Notes: generated by a model not told the origin, from the letters alone. 64,000 nucleotides of DNA from Diatrype stigma (GCA_022225965.2 JAKJXP020000124.1:53168-117167), one strand, 5' to 3'; numbered from the stretch's first letter, positions 49,798 to 62,925 are shown. Program-made: numbers and translations.

Positions 49798-51188
49798 CTA
49801 AACCTCTAGATCTATGGCTGGGGGAATCGAAAACGAGGGCACCATATCGGTCGGCCAAGGGTCCGTCGCATTTGCATTCGACAGCATCGTCGTGAGGAAC
49901 TGAATAGCCGTCGGTACCCATTTGGTGTAGTCGAAGTGGATGGGGACGACGATGATGGTTCCAGTGCAGAGGGCATCTCCGATGTTGCAGATGATCAGGG
50001 TCTTCTCCGGCGGATAGTCCTTGATTCGGCCGCCGTCCTGCCACGCCTGTGTGTCGCCGAACGTCACGACACCGGCAATCTTGTCTTTGACACTTTGCTC
50101 CAGGCCCTCGATGGCGCGGTGTACGAGAGCAGCGCCTTGGCTATTATAGTACACGACCAGATGAGAGGAGGGCTTTGGGTTAGCTGTGGTTCTCGTTCCG
50201 CCAAGGTCAAGTAAGGGGGGTGAACAACGTGCCTATATCCGGCTGCAACTATCTTTGAATTAGGACATGCCGCGGCGGCAATCAAGGTCCTTTGCACTGT
50301 AAGGGTCGTTATTAGAACTGTATTGTGCAGTAACAATTGCTATCCCCTAGAAACACAACGCATCGCGCCTAGGTGTATGTCGACGTAGGGTCTTGCCGAT
50401 GTAGACGTGGATAAGGGGCCAACGAGGGCTAGGAGTTCGCTTACTATCACGTATACCCCTAATAAGACATAGCGTTAGCCACTTGTTTTGGAATGGCAGG
50501 CTTGGGGGTGAATATCACTATACACAAGGTAGAGGCCTCCCCAAGACAGCGAAATGGGGCGCATACAATGAGTAGTAATTACTTACATGATCGGCGCCCC
50601 GCCAGGGCAGAAGTTGCCGTCGGGAAGCCCCCTATTATGATACACAGCTTAGTAGCTACTCGACTTCACCATATCGTGTCTCGTGTCTCCAAGTATATCC
50701 GGCGAGGATAAGAAAGTATACAGGAGACCTTGGCGGGAAAGAGCACAGCAGTCTACCGAACGAATTGCCGTTTATCACTTGATCGCCCGCTGGTTTCCAG
50801 GTACTAACCAGTAGTTGACGCCTTGGGTTTCCACGTTCTCAACTCCAAACACGGTCTTAAGGCCATTAGACATCAGAGGCCCCACTGTGTTCCCCTATGA
50901 GAGTATCCCCGAGTTCGTATTAGTTACGATACCCGTGACGAACGAGGGGTTAGATCCTTAGGGATAGGGGCCCAGGGCCTCGCCCAGCCCGGTCCAGGGA
51001 CTCACAAGATTTCCCGGTTCCAACGTTGCCTTCGCAAACACAAAGATGACGGGTGCTTGGCAGCCGTACGTGAGGAACTCTTGCCCCCACCATCCAGTAG
51101 ACCACGACTGCCGAGTCTCAAGTGGCACGGGGTGAGCCGAGGCTACCACCGCGAGTGTAGCCACTGTGAGAGCGTATAGGGATATCAT
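49798..51188 (-). CDS. Cutinase
   Basis: Secreted serine esterase that hydrolyses plant cutin. Six exons (51188-51006, 50894-50809, 50631-50587, 50458-50445, 50296-50233, 50140-49798) join in phase to 244 residues. The signal peptide is MISLYALTVATLAVVASA. Family motifs: GCQAPVIFVFAKAT, GNTVGPLM, VNYWGLPDGNFCPGG, the nucleophile elbow GYSQGA (Ser131), GDALC (Asp186) and IHFDY (His199). Two splicing oddities are needed to obtain this: a 14-nt micro-exon (50458-50445), and an intron that begins with GC and splits the codon of the catalytic serine. The TFGD loop and the cysteines fit fungal cutinases, with a normal length. Confidence 0.88.
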
Positions 51189-53079
51189 CTTTCCTGGAGG
51201 ACAGGACCAAGGCTCGAGTTGTGGATGCCCGCAATTGGGAGCAAACAGGTGAGTCAACTTCGGGACTTTGTGTAGCATTGGTCGAGTCGTGGTGGGTAGG
51301 GCGGCTTCCAACACCCTTACACTATGATGCTGGCAACGGAGAGAATGGCCATTTTGTTACTCGATCTCTCGCCTGCGATGGTCCGGGTGATACCACTGCG
51401 ACAATAAGAGTTCAAAGGTATGAAGGGAGAAGACCTCATGTTCTAGTAGAAGACTTGGGCATGGCTGTGGGTTCGGCCGACACCCTGGAATCGCGTAGTC
51501 TAGCTCAATCATGGCGCAAGTTCCGATAACGACACCATCACCACGCCGGCTGCGTCCCCCCGCCATTATCACCTGTGACAAGACAATCATACGAAAGCAG
51601 GGGAAATGCGGCAGTTGTCACAGTACCTACCGTAAAGATCCGAAAGCAATCAATGAACGTGTATCAGGACAAAAGGCCGGGGCCGCTGCTACTACCCGTG
51701 TGGGCCCTTCTTCTATCTCCTGCCGTTTTCATATGCTGCCAGCGTCTCACAAGCAGCTATACCGGCAAGTATGCTATATTCGAATGCATCACTTCTTTCT
51801 CGATGCCAATTTTCCATGTCCTTCTAACTATTCAGCCTCTGCTGTACCCAAGCGACTCCTGTCACATAGAGGTCTTCTATAGTTCGTTTCTCGATATACG
51901 CGACCCTTTGTCCGTATCTCCCCCTTCCTTTTGAATCCGCCTTCGTGTCTCTAGACTGCCGGTCTAAGCTATGGCGGTATCAGCCACGCATCCCATATCC
52001 TTACCGAGGCCTACCTAGGCCTCATCGACCAATAATAAGACTATGTAGATCACTACGGATATTCGATGGAGCTCGTTTACAGACAGACGATAAGGACGTT
52101 TGACAGTAGACCTCAACGCCAAGGACCTTGGCCTAGCATACCTGAATCTATGTACGTAGACACAGGCATCGTATCGGACAATTGGTGGCTCTACTTGGTA
52201 GATAACGGCTAAACTACGAGCGCAGCGGAATGTAACACCGCCGTGGCTGCTTCTCGGTTGATCCCGATTTAACCATGCGGCTGGTTGGCTAGTAGATTAG
52301 GTGACTCCGGATCGGCAGAAAGGCTGTTTATGCCGCATCTCTATTTGCTCATGTTAAATATGTGTTGTCTCTTAAGCGAAGCCGCCCTACGTACTTGAGC
52401 TTCGTGGAAAAGAAGTCGGGAAATATGAGAGAAGCACGGGTCGGCAGGCATATTGACAGAAAGACAACCCCGGGATTTTCCCCTGAAATCGGCACCTTAT
52501 TTCAGGGCTGAAGAATTGTCAGCTGGGTAACCATGTAGTGAACATGGCAAGGAGTCGGCGCAAGGAGATAACTTCTGTGGGAACAAGTGTTTATTGACCT
52601 GTATCCGTGGCTTTCTAATATGATAAAGGGTACTATACCATACTACCGCACCAAATCAAACCACCCTTCGTTATTTCTTATCCAATGAGTACCCAATTCG
52701 AGATTTCCCCAACGCCAAACTGCCACCGTACATAGAGACGATTGATCAACTATCATGATGCAACATTGCTAACCCCAAGTCATGACCCGTAGCTGACTAC
52801 CCAGCTTCACGCGGGTAAGCATAATCAGGTCGTGCCAAAATAATACATGACGCCCTTTTTCCCACCATGAACACCGCATCGCCTAAAGAAATCAAACCCA
52901 ATATAACTTCGTTAGTTAAAGACCTTGGATCCAGAAAGGTCATCTCGTTCGTATTGGTCTGAATTCGCATCGGGCGGGACTCTCAAGTTGCCTGCTTTAC
53001 TGGGCAGTCTCAGAACAGAAATAATCCCTGCCACAGTATCCCTCTGATCAGGCCGCCCTGCTTTCTTCCTTCAAGTTCG
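51189..53079. other. 1.9-kb intergenic stretch, no gene seen
   Basis: The left part is the cutinase promoter. ORFs of 60-125 codons in 51300-51950 show no motif. No tRNA or repeat recognised. Confidence 0.4.
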
Positions 53080-55429
53080 TTACCTCATCCCACCAAAGTC
53101 CATCTCAGTTCCCATCGTACCGAGTCCAAGGGCGTTCATTGGAGCGTTCATCGAGACATTCTCCGAGTTGGCACGCTGCAGAGCATGAAAGTCGCCAACA
53201 GTCCTCGGAATTTGGGGAGGCTGATGTGCGACGTAACTATTAGCCCTCTGAGTAGTATCGGGGCGATGTATGAGCCCATGCATCATGTTCTGATTCATAG
53301 GGTTGTATCCTTGGTTCCGCGCAACAGTCTGCGGGTGGGACATGCCCACGACACTCTGAGACTGGCTGAGGCCACGGTTAATGCCGTTGTGTATTCCGTG
53401 TTGAAGCTGATTGTTCATGCCTGTATTCTGGTCCATGCACTGAGATGGCATATTATGATGCTGATGCTGGTGTTGGTGCTGATGCTGATGCTGATGTTGA
53501 TGTTGATGTTGGTGCTGTGCTTGCTGTTGGTTCATGGCACCCTGATTGTTGAGGGCGGGCTGCGATCCCTGTCCTAGGGAGATCATGTCTGGAATCGAAT
53601 TGAATTCACCCATATGAGGGTAATCCATAGTCGGAGACATAACAGCAGGAGAGCTAACCATGGGGAAAGGTGTGCTCATGTCAGGGTTAGAAGGCGCCCC
53701 GGAAGAACTGCCAGAGTCAGTGACCATCTCTTCCATCCGGGGTACAGGCCCAGGAGTAAAGGGTTCGGTCTTGAATTCGGTTATCAGCGGTGGCTGGGCC
53801 ATGCCGGCGTTGCCAAACCCGTCGAATATGTCCACATTGCAGGCATTGTCTGGCGCTCGCTGTAGGTTGGGGTTTATCAAGCGTGGTAGTATTTCGTGCA
53901 CCTTATTCAGGAGGAGGGGCAGAAAATGATGCTCCCCACTGCGAAGGGCCGAGAGTATCTGGAGAACGGAGTGTAGCTGTTCGCGAGGACCAACAGTGAA
54001 AATGCTGCCCGATGACGGCTGGGACACGAGAACATCCGTGAGAGTACATGTAAGCTCCAGCAATTTGGCAACCATCGGAACGCCGAGAACCTCGGTGTTC
54101 TGGGTCGAGAACTGGGAAGTTAAGGACATAACGTCACGGGACATATCGACTGGATACTGAAAAGGCATCTGATCTTCGCACTTCGGCGGTACACAACCGT
54201 TCTGCATACTCAGTTGCCAGACAACTGCCTTCAGCCATTGCTGACTGGTGCGCAGCTCAGACTGCTCATGCTCCTGACCGTGCATGTATGATGACACGGG
54301 CTGGGGCAACTGCTTCTGGAGAGCGTTTAAGTACGAGGGAGAGCACTCCTCGCGCCTCCTGCTCCATAGCGTCAAAAAGCTGTTATCGAAGTGCCTGAAA
54401 ACGTTGACAAGAAGGATGAAGCCTTCTAGCTGAGAAGCGAGGGGGTCGGTGGGGTCTTCAGCGATGGTAGGGGGGTTGATGGTGGCTTGCAGCGTAACCG
54501 GTCTTCCACGCTGTAAGGCGTATGCCCTATGTGTAGAATTAGCGAAACTGTCAATTCACGGTTTAAATCATTTTATATGATACGTACCTCTCTGTAATGA
54601 ACAATAGCCAGTATAGTCTGCGATATCTTGAGCCTTGGAAGTCTTCCCGTTGAGAATATGTCTCCTCTTTAGTCATATCCATGAGATGGGCTAGCGTGGT
54701 GGCCTCCCGGAGGTGAAACCAGGCCTTATCATGGAGATCGAGCGCATAGTGGCAGCAGAAGAGAAGGTAACTGGTGCAGAGGTTGTTCAGGGAAGGGCAT
54801 TCCAGATATTCGTGTCCCTTCCGTACTCGCATCGTCTCTTCCATCAACAAAGTCGCAGAGACGATATTGGCGCCGGGGATGTGGTCGAGGACGGGGTCGA
54901 GACCAGGCATGCTCATACCAGGCTGGAACATCATGAAGGCACTCAGCGCGGTCAACAGGCAGTATGTGTCAATGTTCTGGTCTATGAACATGACCTCGTG
55001 CTCTAGCCGCTGTCGGTTGAGTATAGGCATGGTGGAATACATGTTGGCGAAGAAGAAGTCCATGCTCTCCTTGGCCATCTCGCCTGTCATAAGGCCAGGC
55101 GTGGGTGCCAAAGTCGGACTGCAGGGCGGGTTCGCGATCCCATTGATTCGATTCTGGACCTTTGCTGAAAGACTGGTCTGTCGCTGGGTTTCCCGCAGTT
55201 CACTGATAACCTTGGCTCTTGATCCCTTGGGGCCTTTCTTCTGAGGTATCGCGTTATACGTGCAAGTCAACTGTGCCGATGAGCAGTTCCGACATGGGTT
55301 GATGCCATCGCACTTTACTTTCCTGCGATGGCAGGCGTCGCAGGCCCTGTTGACAACAGTGTTAGACCTTCCGATGTTTTTCCTGGGAGCTGTCTCCCCA
55401 AAGGCATACCTCTTGACAGCGGTCGACAT
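53080..55429 (-). CDS. Zn2Cys6 transcription factor with His/Gln-rich C-terminus
   Basis: Exons 55429-54588 and 54526-53080, with a phase-2 intron, give 762 residues. The binuclear zinc cluster has Cys30, 33, 40, 46, 49 and 56 (CDACHRRKVKC, then CRNC), followed by a basic linker KKGPKGSRAK. The fungal-specific regulatory domain follows (MPILNRQRLEHE, SLNNLCTSYLLF, RRLYWLLFITERAYALQRGRPVTL). The ITER..ALQ.GRP pattern across the intron resembles the sugar-related regulator class, but I cannot name the ortholog. The C-terminus is Gln/His/Met-rich, with an (HQ)n repeat at 53459-53522. An upstream in-frame ATG at 55540 would add 37 residues. The gene lies 16 kb from the PKS locus with unrelated genes between, so it is unlikely to be a dedicated cluster regulator. 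Confidence 0.9.
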
Positions 55430-58400
55430 GATGGCTGAGACTGTCGTCGATGCTGTCGCGTTATGGGAGGAAGACGGCAACGGTCCTCGAAATACGGCCT
55501 CGGTGTACAGATGGATTATATTGCGCCCAAGAGATACCACTCTCGCCTATGCAAGGAGATAAAGCAGGCGACAGAGAGCGGCGTGATACCGATGCGATGG
55601 GTTTGCGGAGAATCTGGAGCAAGACAATTGGGCAAGGGAGTCTTAATCGGCCCGTCACTGAGGGAAGGGCGGAGGAACGTCGTTCATGGGGAAATCGCGG
55701 GGAATTCCAAATCTGGGGCGCAATGACCGCTGTTTATTCACTTCACAAAAGAAAATAGAATATCTAGAAGAAGAATGGGCAGGATTTCGATCGCTTCGTT
55801 TGTTTCGTGTCGTGTCGTATCGTAACCCTGCGTTGTTGATCCGAATCTAGTCCAACACGCTTGGGGATATATATCTAAATAGTCTAACAATATCTGTCCG
55901 AGGCAGCAAATGAACGTAACGCAATACGCAATGCGATAAATAAATACGGGTGGAATTTTAGACAGCCGGCTAGATGTCGATAGATGGTAGAGCAACGATG
56001 AGGAAGTCTAGGCAAGTGCGTGCGAGCGAGAAAAGGGGACGAGAGCGCGCGAGAGCGAGAGGATCGTGTGCTGACTACACTGGCGGATTGGAGTGAGACT
56101 GGCAGGCTGAGCAGAAGTGAAAGGGCCAGGAGATGTGAAGCTGAGGGAGAGGGACTAGGACCGAAAATGGGACTGGGAGTCTGGGACAGTCGGGCTGGGA
56201 CTGGGACTGGGGATGGGGAAGAGTGGGACGAGTCCACGACAGAGGCACGAGAGGGCAGGGCAGGGCAGGTTTCTCCCCCCAGGCCCCCCAGCCCAGACTT
56301 GCCAGACCTGCCAGACTTGCTGACTTGCCAGACTTGCGCCTGCCAGAGCGCCCAGGTGAGATCTTGGGCTGGTGTATTTAGCGGGGGATCGTGCCTATTG
56401 GGGAAAGAGAGGCGAGGCACGAAATTGAACATGAGAGAAATAAACGGACGTACTTACCACGAAGGGCCTAGCGCGTCAAGCCAGTAGCCTACCTTGTCGC
56501 CGTGTCCGTTAGCCCAAGCCACTACGCCCGCCGGGTACAGGCAGGCTATGTACCGGATGTATGTCTTTGTACTGCCCGAGATACCTCGAAATGCCATTCC
56601 CCCAAGTCACGACGGCGCATGTATTGGTTCCCTGATCCACGGGGTAACGACTCGAGAGAGATGCTGCTTTACCCAGTTCGACGTTAGCATCGATGTGCTC
56701 GGTGTGTATACAGGCAAGGACTGGTAAGTACCCAGGTGGCCACGAAATGAATGCATAAATTACTAGGTACTTGTGTATGCGTGCATGGAGTTATGTCGAT
56801 ACCTGTGTATGTGTATACGTAGATGGAGAGAAAGCAGCCATCTTGACTATACATACATATATACATACATACATACATACATGCATGCATTCATTCATAC
56901 CGATAGTATACAGTAATAATCCCTAATTTTGCATGGGCCTCTTGGTGCATATTGCCTTTTAAATGCATGGGGTTTCCATGGAAATAATATATGCAGAATC
57001 TAGGATTATTACTGTATAGGTATATTTTATATAGCTGTATCTTACCTTCCACTTGAGGTGGCAGAATGCTGCACGGAAGCACCGTCGATGGGTATACTGC
57101 AGTTTGGTGGTTATATTTCATATCATAATGTCCGCTATGCTCAAAAATAGCATCGTGGAAGCGAGGGACGCCTGCAGTCATCAACTACATGCGCGACATG
57201 AGCACGTACCTCGGTCTTATCCATCAATCAAATCACTACATGTATAACTTATGCATTTGCTGAAGTCCTCGAATGCTACCGGCATCACATCTTTGTAGGC
57301 ATAGTTTAGGTATACCCCAGACCTCGGCAAACCCTTCCCAACTCGTATCAAGATACGATCTTGACTGTGCCACCGGCAAGAACTCACGAGCCTGAAGCCG
57401 TCCTCCATATGAGTTGTGTCGCCACTTGAGTCCACGAGAATACACAATGAACGGCTCTTGACGTCGAATCTGAGTACTGAGCACCTGCGCAAAGAAAACT
57501 TCGCAGACTGAGGCTCTTAAGTGCCATGAAGCTACAAGAGGGTAATGTCTCAGAACTACCACGCAGTATGTAGGCAGCCTAGGGTATTCGCATAGTACCT
57601 AGTAATCCAACATTAGACAAGTCGTTGGAGTACATATGCGCCTATTCAGCTTCAGTCAGATTGGGAATGGCCGGCAAAACCCGGATTGCCTGACTGACTG
57701 CCCTCAAGCTGTTCGCCAGCCTGCTATTCAAATGTTCTCGATTACTAAGGGTTTGTTTTGGCCACCCACCCTTCTTACTGAGGAATTTTTCTAATCCTTG
57801 ATATCAAGAACAATCAGACCAACCAGATCGCTCCCAGTTTACAAGCGCATCGAAAGGGGCGATGCCGTGACGTTCGAGTCCGATCTCTATTACGGAGAAA
57901 CGGGTAGAAAGTGGAACTACCCAACAAGCTGACATCGGTTACTCTAACACAAGATATCCAGACATGTAGACACCAACCAAAAACTGAGAAGTTTTTCTAC
58001 GGCATATAAAGGTCCTATATACTTGGTTATAGAACACTCGAGAAATGGAACTACTTACTAGGGTCACCGTATATCACACAGAGTCTGCAGTCAGGGCAGC
58101 TAATTCGAGCCTCGTGTGACATTAGTAGCAGCTTATCCGTACGTTGTTATATAACGGTTTGAAAATACTACATATGGAACTAACCGGGTCATCCCTTAAC
58201 GATATATATTCCATCTAACTGCGCAGAAACAGCGGGTATCTTGTAGGGACAGTCAAAATCACATGATCATGTGCCGTCGCTAATTGGCTAAATAACTGCA
58301 TATGTGCCTGTCTCGATGGATGGCTGGATGGAGATGCGCCGTTGACTATTCAAGGCAATGTGTAATCCTGGGGAAGACCCCTGCCAGTTGGGTGAAATGG

Positions 58401-59143
58401 CCCGTCTCCCCGCATGAATCTTTAACGGCGACGCATGGTCCCATTATCACAGTATCGGTCCGAAACCATGCCTCCTCCAATCGTGCTGCCGCTAAACGTT
58501 CGAATGGCAGAGTCGCAGACGATATCGATACACATGCCCAGGGCTTACGTGCAGGCAAGCCCTATGAAGGTTGGAGTATGGGGTAACTAGTCCCTCAGTT
58601 CCACCATCAGGACTTAGCTATGACAAGTATTTCCATAACAATGTGTACCTTTTGAGGCATCGACGTAGCTAGGGAAAGGGACTGGGCAGTCCTTTGGAGT
58701 GCATAAGCGAATTCTAAGGGTAGCCAATTCGTAGTCGATTATTGGTATCTTTATTCGGCCAATGCCAAAGGACTAGTCGACATACTCGAGTTCATCCTTT
58801 AAAACGCCAACTATTGCCGTGCAGTAGCTTATGGTTTGCTTAAGCGACCTAGGCATGGACGCAACCTGGCATGACCTCGGCCTGTTTCTCCTTCGCTTCT
58901 TCAAGCAACGCCCGGCTTGCTTGCTAGTCTTGTCGATGTATTTGACAGGTGAGAGGCACCGCGGGAGAATTCCCTAATCTTGACCAAGATTTACATCGCG
59001 ACGGCCTACCTTCTAAGCGACGGACATCGACGACCGTAGTGACTCGATGCTCGTGATAAAGTTGTGGCAGCATCGTAGGTAGGCTTCCAGTGTTTCGGAG
59101 AAAGGGGTATCATTCTCTTGCCGCACCAATCGAGCACATGCAG
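55430..59143. other. 3.7-kb gene-poor stretch with simple repeats
   Basis: Covers the likely long 5' leader of the Zn2Cys6 gene and its promoter. 56020-56350 is GA/CT-rich low complexity with open frames that I do not believe. An ACAT-type microsatellite lies at 56849-56895. I see no protein motif in the remaining ORFs (for example 57217-57562, minus) and no RNA gene. Confidence 0.4.
56849..56895. repeat. ACAT microsatellite
   Basis: Repeated ACAT/ATGC units between the regulator and RNase genes; simple-sequence repeat. Confidence 0.8.
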
Positions 59144-60189
59144 CTACTTCCTCTTTGGCAGGTATCTCACCTCGGCAGCGCAGTTCCCCTTGTCTCCATG
59201 GAAGCTGTCTTTGGCCGGGATGAAGTCGCCACTCTGGAGGCTCCCCTTCACGAAATAGACATACCATGCCTCGTGCAGGACATTCTGGTGCCTACCAGTG
59301 CACTGTAGGATCACTCGACCGCCGCTAAAAGCTTCGAGGGCCGATTGGATCTTCGAAAGAGGATATGTTTGACGATAATCCGGCTCGATCCCAGCGTGCT
59401 CCAACGCTCGATACGTATCCAGCATCCGGAACAGACCAAAGGCTCGCATGAAAAAGTCAACAACTTCCGAGCCAGGCTGGTAGTCCTCACCATAGCAAGA
59501 TGGAGCAAGTGTGTTAATACACGTAGCGTGTTTGTTATACTCATGCGCCCAAAGATGGTCATTAGTTCCACTAGACAACACCTCGTTAAAGCCAGCCCTG
59601 GAAGTGAACGATGCGCAACTTCCTTCGCAATGACCAGGTACTTACTATTTCGCAACCCAGTATCGAGCCATAAACTCTACCAGCTCGCCATGGCCAGAGG
59701 ATTTAAGGACATCGGTTATGTTGTCAAATCTCGGCAGCATGCCGCAGTATTGATCATAGGATCCATCGCATCGGTCGGGCCTTCAATGTCGGTCAGTATA
59801 GTGTATCGCAGATCTTCTTCTATAGGTGAATCCCCTCACCAAAGCCCATGTAATGTCCAGTCTGTTTCAGCGCCTCCGACATGCAGCTTCTCGTCCCAGA
59901 ATTGGGTTAACAACAAGCGGCCACCGGGATAGATGAAGCAGCACGAGTCGGCCTGCGTCTCGTTATGGCAGCTGATCGGTCCATCAAGCGGGCACGTCGA
60001 CGCGAGGCTCGAGGGAGGAAATTCAGTCGGGGCTACGGTGAGTCTCGATTGTGAGCTTGTGTTGACATCGTAGGCCTTGAAGATTTCGAGTGGGCTCGAG
60101 ATGGAGAATCCAGCGAGATTCTGAGGGAGCTGTGACATGAAATGGGTGGCGTGTGCGAAGGCCGCCCGCAACGAGAGTGGTGGTGCCAT
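59144..60189 (-). CDS. RNase T2 family ribonuclease
   Basis: Acid endoribonuclease of the T2 family. Exons 60189-59840, 59780-59646 and 59570-59144 join in phase to 303 residues. The first active-site box is TLHGLW, completed by PDRCDG across the first intron (His114). The second is HLWAHEYNKHATC (His167, His171, His176 region). The acceptor at 59571, with a CTTTAAC branch site, is chosen because the nearer AG would create a stop codon. Cysteines match the fungal family. The N-terminus (MAPPLSLRAAF) is not a clear signal peptide, so either the start is wrong, with a first exon further upstream, or the protein is not secreted by the usual route. Length and motifs otherwise fit. Confidence 0.85.
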
Positions 60190-61052
60190 CCCTGATTGTA
60201 ACGTTGCTGTCTCCTCACACCAGGTTGCCTCCTCGCGTACGACAGCGTATTAATATGGAATGATGTATAATATAGATGTTATAAACTCGTCGTCAGATTC
60301 TCGTATGCTTGGGATAATGTTGATAGTTATGATGTCGATGTTTTTTGTCAGCGCGAAGGCAGGGAGCTCCGACTTGATTAGATTGTAGTTACGCAATGAA
60401 CCCTGATAAGGTTGCCCTTGCAGCCTCAATAAGCTACTCTACTACCTAGGCTGCCAGGTATCTACATGTATGTATGTATGTAGTTACTTGCTTACTTACG
60501 TGATACCTAAATAAAGAGGTATAAATGAGGTTTATTAAGTTAAATATAATTAAAATATAATATAAGTTTATAAACTTTTAAAATAACTTATAATAAAATA
60601 ATATATAAAAATAATATTTAATTTTATAACGATTTTATAATATTATTAAAATTTAAATAAATAAAAGATTTATTTTAATATTAAGCTTATATATTATATT
60701 ATAAATATATATATAATAAGTTTAATAATTATTATACTTTCTTAGGTTTAATTATAATGCATTTATTAAGGCCATTAAAGAAAGATCGAATATGTAACTT
60801 TAGCTGTCCTGCTTAGTGCTAGTCCTGAGTAAACAGTAGTAGGATAGCTCAATCACAGGAGATTCCATCAGCACCACTCATTATAGCATTGGTTTGTCAA
60901 TTGCTACGGGACATGATGGGAAAGCGCGTTATCATTGCAATGCACTATTTAGTCTATAAAGGTAATCACCATCTTTGCGTCATCTTCATCCGAAGGTGAC
61001 GATGCAAGCTACAATTTTGAATATCTGCCTCCAGTCTCGGATCGCCATCCCC
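60190..61052. other. Spacer containing an AT-rich island
   Basis: Between the divergent RNase and the 3' end of the tRNA synthetase gene. Its middle is nearly pure A/T (see next entry). No gene supported. Confidence 0.5.
60525..60765. repeat. AT-rich island of about 240 bases
   Basis: Almost only A and T (long runs of TATAATAAAT-like sequence) inside otherwise balanced DNA. Such patches arise in ascomycetes from repeat-induced point mutation of old repeats or from simple-sequence drift. No ORF or terminal repeat remains that would tell which. Confidence 0.7.
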
Positions 61053-62925
61053 CTAAGGCGTGCATCTGCCCATGAAACGAGGGTACAAGCATGCTTCACG
61101 AACCGTCCATAGCTTCATGAGCCAGGCCAAAAACCTATGAGAAATTAGCCACGACGTTTTGAAATAGGGACACGACGGAGACATACCGCTCTAGACCGAT
61201 TCCATAGCCTCCATGAGGCGTGGATCCGTACTTGCGCTGATCCGTGTACCAGAAGTAGCCAGTCGGGTCGATGCCTTCACGTTTGTAGGCCGCCATAAGC
61301 TCTTCATAATCCCAGATTCTCATACTGCCGCCAACGATCTCGCCAACACCTGGCATCAGAACATCTACGGACTCGGTGACGCGCTTGTCATCGTCAGCTC
61401 TCTGCATGTAGAATGACTTGATTTCGGCCGGGAAATGGGTGAGGAAGATCGGTCGGTTGATCTCATCGGTCATCTTTCTCTCAGCAGCCTCAGCGCTTCG
61501 AAAATTATGAAAGTCAGCCAAGCTCGCTTCTTTCATCAATCTTCAGGAATCCTGTATCTTACATATCATCGCCGAAGGTGTGATCGTTGCCATCCTCGTT
61601 CTTGATGCCCCTTTCCCGAAGCCAATCAATTGCATCGGAATACCGCATCCTGAGGAATGGGCGGGCGGGCTTTACGAAGTCAGGGTTCGACTTCTTGATA
61701 GACTCGGCGGCAATAGGGTCTTCCAAGGTCAAATCGATGACGCGACAGATAAGGTGTTCCAAGTGATCCAGCAGGTCGACAAACGTGATGAAGTCGAGTT
61801 CTGCCTCGACATGCGTGTATTCGGAAAGCTATTTGTTTCTCATCAGTCTATACGGTTATATTGCAGATCGTGGGCGATGTGGTAACGTACATGGCGACGC
61901 GTGAGCGACTTCTCGGCACGGAAGGACTTTTCGATGCAGTAAACATCGCCGAGAGAAGGAAGAACTGTCTCGAGATAAAGCTGGCTGGACTGTGTCAAGT
62001 AGGCGGTTTCGTTGTAGTAATCGAACTTGAACAGTGTGGCGCCACCCTCGACTTGGGTCTGCACTAAGGCTGGCGGGCTGACTTTCTTGCAGTTGAGTTC
62101 TTTGTAGGTGGTGTTGAAGGCGTGTTCGACAATGTCGCGGACGTACATGACAGCACTGGGCTTGTCATGGCGCAGAGCCAGATGGCGCACGTTGAGCAGG
62201 GATTGGGCATCACGCTCGGGGGCTCTGTTGGTGAAGGCATCATCCCCACCGGGGGCTTTGGCGAGGATTCGGAAGTAATCGGCACGCAGTTCGCGGTCAA
62301 GGGGAGCATGAGCATCAGCTGGGACTTGCCAGAGCTCACCAGTGATCTCCATAGACGTCTCTCGGATCAATGTCAGGGTGTCGTACGTCTTCGCAAGTTG
62401 GCCGGAAAGGAGACACTGCATGAGGTCGAGGCCGCGTCGCAGTGTGACGAAAACAAGACCACCCTGTTTGGCGACGCGCTGGACACGCCCCTGGACGCGA
62501 ACACGTAGCACACCCTCTTTAGGCTCGTCGGGGCTCTTTCGCAGCTGTCCAATGACGTTAGGATCGGTAGCGTTGAGTTTGACGAGGACAGCTTCCGGTA
62601 GGGCGGGATCCTCAGTGATCTTGATGCTTTTGGCTGCTTCCAGTGCAGCCTCCCGCGCGGCTTCTTCCTGTGCTTCTTTCTCGGCTCGTTTGGCAGCGGC
62701 CTCTTGCTTCTTGCGTTGTTGCTCTGCGTAGCTGGCGGCCTTCTTCAGAGCCGACTTGGCTGCCGGCTTGTACTCGTCCTCGCCCTTCTTCTTAACCTGG
62801 AACTCATTATCAGGGCCGTGTGAGATGTATGCCTCCTGCAGGTTCTTCAGTGGTGCTGCCTCGGTACCGGCGCCACCGTCCTGGGCATCCACGCCCTTCT
62901 CTTCATCGATGTAGAGGATGGCCAT
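61053..62925 (-). CDS. ded81: Asparaginyl-tRNA synthetase, cytosolic
   Basis: Charges tRNA-Asn in the cytosol. Exons 62925-61891, 61828-61563, 61495-61187 and 61134-61053 join in phase to 563 residues, typical of the yeast Ded81 type. A Lys/Ala/Glu-rich helical N-terminal extension (about residues 55-100) precedes the OB-fold (VRVQGRVQ). Class II motifs: motif 2 [11 protein letters not shown] with [13 protein letters not shown] across the first intron, and motif 3 [13 protein letters not shown] across the last. The final short exon encodes the conserved tail LYPRFMGRC. The start at 62925 is the first ATG and matches the family. No presequence is seen, so it is not the mitochondrial form. Confidence 0.95.

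Noticed and set aside
53080..55429. Zn2Cys6 factor as the dedicated PKS-cluster regulator
   Set aside because: 16 kb away, with dehydratase, acyltransferase, kinesin and cutinase genes between; nothing in sequence links it to the locus.
56020..56487. 155-codon frame upstream of the Zn2Cys6 gene
   Set aside because: GA-rich low-complexity translation with no domain; likely leader or promoter DNA.
59013..59267. Downstream minus-strand frame as an extra C-terminal part of RNase T2
   Set aside because: The family normally ends at the YLPK-like tail, which has its own stop at 59144; joining would need an implausibly short intron.
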